Assembly (NCBI RefSeq): GCF_030144325.1
Contig: NZ_CP126307.1
Span: forward strand, 2,852,001-2,916,000
Source of the DNA: Bosea vestrisii
Lineage (GTDB): Bacteria; Pseudomonadota; Alphaproteobacteria; Rhizobiales; Beijerinckiaceae
Direction of reading: 5' to 3'
Length of the DNA stretch: 64,000 nt
The position numbers were made by a program, and so were the translations under genes. The notes under the pieces were generated by a model. That model was not told where the DNA came from. It did not search any database and was given only the letters and a program-made list of their open reading frames with translations. This document shows positions 60,318 to 64,000 of this stretch, piece after piece. Within the stretch, counting starts at the first letter, position 1, and each line of letters starts with the position of its first letter.

Positions 60318-62110
60318 GCTGTCACTCTCCTGAGCGAGCCGGCGCCCGCATCGATCTCGCTGGCGGCGGGCAGGCGTGGTTCGACCGGAACATCGGTCCC
60401 GCCGGGTGCGGGCTGCCTCTGCACGGGGTTGAGGATGGTGTCCCTGGGACCGAAGCCGGTAAGCTTGCCGCCCTGCACGACGCCGAGGAGATCGACCGCG
60501 ACCAGTGCGCTCGGCCGGTGGGCGACGATGATCGCTATGCCGCCGCGCGCCTTGATGCCTTCTATCGCCCTCGTCAGGGCTGCCTCGCCCTCACTGTCGA
60601 GATTGGAGTTCGGCTCGTCCAGCACGACCAGGAAGGGATTGCCGTAGAGCGCGCGGGCCAGGCCAATGCGCTGGCGCTGGCCGGCCGAAAGCGCGGTGCC
60701 CTGCGGGCCGAGCTGCGTCTGATACCCTTCCGGCAGCTTCACGATCATGTCGTGGATGCCGGCTGCGGTCGCTGCGGCCACGATGGCCGCCGGGTCGAGA
60801 TCGGGCGCAAGCCGCGAGATGTTATCGCCGATGCTTGCGTCGAGCAGGCTCACCTCCTGCGGCAGATAGCCGAAATGGCGGCCAATCGCATCCTCGGGCC
60901 ACTGCTCCAGATTCGCGCCGTCGAGCCGAACCGAGCCGCGCAGGCACGGCCAGATGCCGGTGAGCGCGCGAACCAGGGTGGTCTTGCCGCCGCCGCTGAG
61001 GCCGATGATGCCAAGTGCCTTGCCCGCGGTCAGCTCGAAACTGACCTCGCTCAGCAGCACCTGGCCGGATCCCGGCGCGGCGACCGTGATGCGATCGACC
61101 CCGAGGGATCGGTGCGGTGCGGGCAGCTCCATCGGCTCGACCGCCTTGCTCAGCGCCACCACGGTCTCGCCCAGCCGCCCGAAGGCGAGGCGCGCGGCGA
61201 CGAAGGATTTCCAGTTGCCGATCGCCTGATCCACTGGCGCGAGCGCCCGCGCAGAGGCGACCGACGCGGCGATGATCGCGCCCGCGGAAAGCTCGCCCTT
61301 TATGGTGAGGAAGGCGCCGAGGCCGAGGGTCGCCGATTGCAGGATCATGCGCAGGACGCGCGCGACCGCTCCGAAGGTCCCGCCGAGATCGCTGGAACTG
61401 GTCTGCAGCGCCAGATGCTCGCGATTCAAACGGTCGAAGCGTGCCACCGCGCGGCCGGAGAAGCCCATGGCCCGCACGACCTCGGCGTTGCGGGCATGGG
61501 TCTCGGCCATCGCATTGCGGGCGATCGCAGCCTGGCGCGAGCTGTTGCTCAGCCTCCGCGCCAGAATCTCGCTCAGGAGCGTCAGCAGGGTCAGCACCAC
61601 GGCGCCGGCCAATGTCAACGCGCCCAGCCAAGGATGCAGGAAATACACGAAGGCCAGATAGAGCGGGATCCAGGGCAGGTCGAACAGGGTCGCCGGCCCT
61701 TGGCTGCCGAGAAAGCCGCGCACCGTGTCGACGTCGCGGCCGCGCTCGAGTGCCTCCGTGCTGGAGAAGCCGAAACGCGGCATATCGAGCGCGACGCGAT
61801 GGGCGAGCGGCGCGATATCCTTATCGAGGCGCGCGCCGATCCGGATCAGGACCTGCGACCGGACAATGTCGAAGCCGCCCTGGAATAGATACAGGCCGAT
61901 TGCGAGCACGGAGAGGGCGGCGAGCGTCTGGATACTGCCGCTGGTCAACGCGCGGTCATAGACCTGCAGCATATAGAACGAGCCGGTCAGCGCGAGGATG
62001 TTGATCAAGCCGGAGATCAGGAACAGGAACAGTGCGACCTGGCGGAAATCCCGGGTCAGCACGGCTCCGTCGCGTTTGCGGGCTTCGGTGAGACGGGCAG
62101 AGGAGGCCAT
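60314..62110 (-). CDS. Type I secretion ABC exporter (PrtD-like)
   Basis: A 598-residue permease-ATPase: six membrane helices (~25-300) and an ABC domain (~330-560) with Walker A GLSGGGKTTLVRAL (~370), signature LSAGQRQRIGLARAL (~470) and Walker B FLVVLDEPNSNLD. There is no C39 peptidase domain, so substrates carry uncleaved C-terminal signals, as RTX proteins do. It lies between two RTX genes, its probable cargo. Intact. Confidence 0.95.
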   Translation of the reverse strand: MASSARLTEARKRDGAVLTRDFRQVALFLFLISGLINILALTGSFYMLQVYDRALTSGSIQTLAALSVLAIGLYLFQGGFDIVRSQVLIRIGARLDKDIAPLAHRVALDMPRFGFSSTEALERGRDVDTVRGFLGSQGPATLFDLPWIPLYLAFVYFLHPWLGALTLAGAVVLTLLTLLSEILARRLSNSSRQAAIARNAMAETHARNAEVVRAMGFSGRAVARFDRLNREHLALQTSSSDLGGTFGAVARVLRMILQSATLGLGAFLTIKGELSAGAIIAASVASARALAPVDQAIGNWKSFVAARLAFGRLGETVVALSKAVEPMELPAPHRSLGVDRITVAAPGSGQVLLSEVSFELTAGKALGIIGLSGGGKTTLVRALTGIWPCLRGSVRLDGANLEQWPEDAIGRHFGYLPQEVSLLDASIGDNISRLAPDLDPAAIVAAATAAGIHDMIVKLPEGYQTQLGPQGTALSAGQRQRIGLARALYGNPFLVVLDEPNSNLDSEGEAALTRAIEGIKARGGIAIIVAHRPSALVAVDLLGVVQGGKLTGFGPRDTILNPVQRQPAPGGTDVPVEPRLPAASEIDAGAGSLRRVTA

Positions 62111-62195
62111 GGCGGCGCGCCCTTGATCTTAGCGGTGACGGAAAGTGGAGAAGGCGGGCGGACCACGCGGCCCGCCCGCCGGCCTTCGTTCGCAT

Positions 62196-64000
62196 TCACA
62201 AGACGAAGTTGTTTGCGGTCAGGTTGTGGCTGCCCTTCAGCTCGATGCGGAACTCCTCCGCCGCGTCGCCGCTGACATTGCCGCTCACGATCGTGTAGGC
62301 GACGCCGTCCCGCTCCTCATAGGACACCATCAATTGTGCCGCCGCAGTGAAGGCGGACCCATTGAAGAGCGTGAAGTTCTGGTTGCCCGCCACTGCACCA
62401 TTAGCATCGATGCCGGACAGATCGACGAGGTCTCCGGGTTGGAAGTCGAGGATGGTATCGCCATCCGCGCTCTCGACATCGGAGAAGCGGAAGACGTCAT
62501 CGCCGGCGCCGCCCTCCATCACGTTCACCGCGTGACCTGCGGTGATCGTGTCGTTCCCGGAGCCGGTCGCGACGTTCTCGATGTGCCACAGCGTGTCACT
62601 GCCGCTCGGGCTGCTAACGGCGCTGCCGCGCCCCAACATGCCGTTGCCGAGATCCACCGTCAGATTGGCGCTGATCGCCGACAGGTCGAGCGTGTCGACA
62701 CCGTTGCCGCCGTCGATCTCGTCGCCGTAGTAGGTATCGTTGCCGTCGCCCACCTCGCCGACGAACAGGTCGTTGCCGGCCCCGCCGAAGGCAGCGTCAT
62801 CGCCTGCTCCGGCATTGATGACGTCGTTGCCGCCCTGGCCGAAGAGACGGTCGGCTCCAGCCTCGCCATGGATCAGGTCGTTATCCGCTCCGGCGAAGAC
62901 ATGGTCGTCGCCCGAGCCGCCATGGACCGTATCGCGACCCGCGCCTCCCTCGACGAAATCGGCGCCATCGCCGCCGGAGATCGCATCGTCCCCGGCTTCG
63001 CCGACGAGGACATCGTCACCGGCCAGGCCGATGATGCTGTCGCCGCCGCTCGTGCCGAGCAGGACATCGCCCGAGGCCGTCCCGACCCGGACGTTGCTGC
63101 CACCCGTCGGCGTGGGAGCCGGCGTGCCCGCCTCGTCGTCGTCGTCATCGTCGCAATCATCATGGTGGTCGTGGTCGTCCTCGTCGTCGTCATCCTCGTC
63201 GTCCTCACCGACCTGCGGACTGTCGCCGACGGTCGTGTAAGTGATGCTGCTCTCGCCGTTGGTCAGCGTGGTGACGCCGTTCGCATCGGTCGTGCTCTCG
63301 TAGTCTGCCAGCGTCGCGCCGTTTGGCAGCTCGATCACATCCTCCGGACGCAGCGCGCCGATGATGGTGTCGTTGCCGCCGTTTGAGCGGAACACGATGC
63401 GATGGGCCGAAGACAAGGCCGAGATGTCGATCGTGTCGTCGCCGGCATTGCCGTCGATCGTGATCGTGTTGAGGCGCAGGCTCGTGGTCGAGAAGTCGCC
63501 GATGATCTCGAAGTTGTCGTTGCCGGCGCCTCCGGCAGACCCCGAAGGATCGGTGCCGTTGATCCGGATTTCTTCGATCTCGCTGAGTTCGGCGATCACC
63601 GAAGCGGCATCGGTGCCGTTGCGGGTAACGACGATCTCGGTGGCCGCCAGCAGCACCGCTGCCGGATTGAGCGCCGCGAATGCGGCCTTCGTGTAGATGC
63701 GGTAGGTTTCGGCCGAGGCATTGCCCACGATCGAGAAGGTATCGCCGGCCGCCCCTTCGGTGCCGCCATTGACCACATCCTTGCCATCGGTCGGCGCCGC
63801 CGCATTGGCGTTCCAGACGACGGTGTCGTCGCCGGCATCACCGTTGATGGTATCGACCCCGCTATTGGGACCGAGCGCCACCACCAGATTGTCGATGTGG
63901 AAACTCTCGCCGGCTTCGAACCCACCTGCCGAGACAAAGCGGATCGCCGTATGGGCCGGGTTGAGAGGCGCCGAGAAAGTGTTGGTGCCGGTGCCGCCCA
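62196..64000 (-). CDS. RTX calcium-binding exoprotein, N-terminus beyond the window
   Basis: At least 600 residues; the frame is open to the window edge. It has a beta-rich region with two RTX-like patches near the start, a very acidic 23-residue run of Asp/Glu/His (bases ~63130-63200), then about 18 RTX nonapeptides (GGxGxDxxx) and a C-terminal region (DTILDFQPGDLVDLSGID) typical of type I substrates, ending in the hydrophobic signal NNFVL. It lies 85 bases upstream of the exporter gene. Role unknown; such proteins form adhesins, surface layers or enzymes. Confidence 0.88.
   Translation of the reverse strand, partial: GGTGTNTFSAPLNPAHTAIRFVSAGGFEAGESFHIDNLVVALGPNSGVDTINGDAGDDTVVWNANAAAPTDGKDVVNGGTEGAAGDTFSIVGNASAETYRIYTKAAFAALNPAAVLLAATEIVVTRNGTDAASVIAELSEIEEIRINGTDPSGSAGGAGNDNFEIIGDFSTTSLRLNTITIDGNAGDDTIDISALSSAHRIVFRSNGGNDTIIGALRPEDVIELPNGATLADYESTTDANGVTTLTNGESSITYTTVGDSPQVGEDDEDDDDEDDHDHHDDCDDDDDDEAGTPAPTPTGGSNVRVGTASGDVLLGTSGGDSIIGLAGDDVLVGEAGDDAISGGDGADFVEGGAGRDTVHGGSGDDHVFAGADNDLIHGEAGADRLFGQGGNDVINAGAGDDAAFGGAGNDLFVGEVGDGNDTYYGDEIDGGNGVDTLDLSAISANLTVDLGNGMLGRGSAVSSPSGSDTLWHIENVATGSGNDTITAGHAVNVMEGGAGDDVFRFSDVESADGDTILDFQPGDLVDLSGIDANGAVAGNQNFTLFNGSAFTAAAQLMVSYEERDGVAYTIVSGNVSGDAAEEFRIELKGSHNLTANNFVL

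Noticed and set aside
1..64000. tRNA or rRNA genes that could anchor an integrated element
   Set aside because: No cloverleaf with a T-arm GGTTCGA-type box or rRNA sequence was recognised by eye; a tRNA search program would be decisive.

Overview
The window reads as an accessory-rich stretch of an alphaproteobacterial genome, most likely Hyphomicrobiales (Bosea/Methylobacterium-like; the genus is my inference). The grounds are a MucR/Ros regulator, DUF1236, DUF883 and DUF6894 proteins, an HWE-family histidine kinase, EcfG-type promoters (GGAAC-N16-CGTT), an alphaproteobacterial LexA box (GAAC-N7-GAAC), an ImuA-ImuB-DnaE2 cassette and a RepA-ParA-DUF2840-TraF-relaxase backbone. No rRNA, tRNA or CRISPR array was seen.

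Layout. 0-5 kb: small stress-type genes, then broken pieces of nuclease, DUF3987 and prophage tail genes around a MucR regulator. 5.2-6.3 kb: IS110-family transposase. 6.7-12.8 kb: a divergent module of a TpsB-type outer-membrane transporter, a secreted FecR-domain protein with 13 Gly/Asn repeats, and a CHASE2-PAS-GGDEF-EAL protein. 13-16.4 kb: AI-2E family transporter and phospholipase D/cardiolipin synthase-like protein. 16.7-36.6 kb: small stress genes, many behind EcfG-like promoters (DUF1236 twice, DUF6894 three times, Mn catalase, Zn alcohol dehydrogenase, cold-shock protein, HWE kinase and lone receiver), mixed with a LysR/SDR/DUF1857 divergon, a GAF-GGDEF-EAL protein and several frameshifted genes.

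36.9-38.5 kb: orphan BrnA-like protein, an XRE repressor with a pair of palindromic operators, and abutting fragments of a repressor and an SbcD-like nuclease. 38.6-41.9 kb: SOS mutagenesis cassette with an intact LexA box but frameshifted imuA and imuB and a truncated dnaE2. 42.3-52.7 kb: replication, partition and mobilisation block of a plasmid or integrative element (DUF736, XRE with operator, DUF6499/DUF2285, HTH, repA with iteron-like repeats, parA, RHH, DUF2840, traF, lytic transglycosylase, candidate oriT, relaxase, broken traG). There is no mating-pair (trb/virB) set, so the element looks decayed or only mobilisable. 53.2-56.1 kb: frameshifted SGNH hydrolase and a frameshifted IS1182-family element with terminal inverted repeats. 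56.2-64 kb: a type I secretion locus on the minus strand (RTX protein running off the window end, PrtD-like ABC exporter, cadherin/RTX protein, HlyD-like adaptor); no outer-membrane channel gene is in view.

Two themes stand out. First, about eight EcfG-like promoters sit directly upstream of small stress genes, close to an HWE kinase, which suggests a general-stress-response island. Second, frameshifts and nonsense changes are dense across accessory genes while the large housekeeping-like genes are intact. This suggests ongoing gene decay, although assembly error cannot be excluded from sequence alone.
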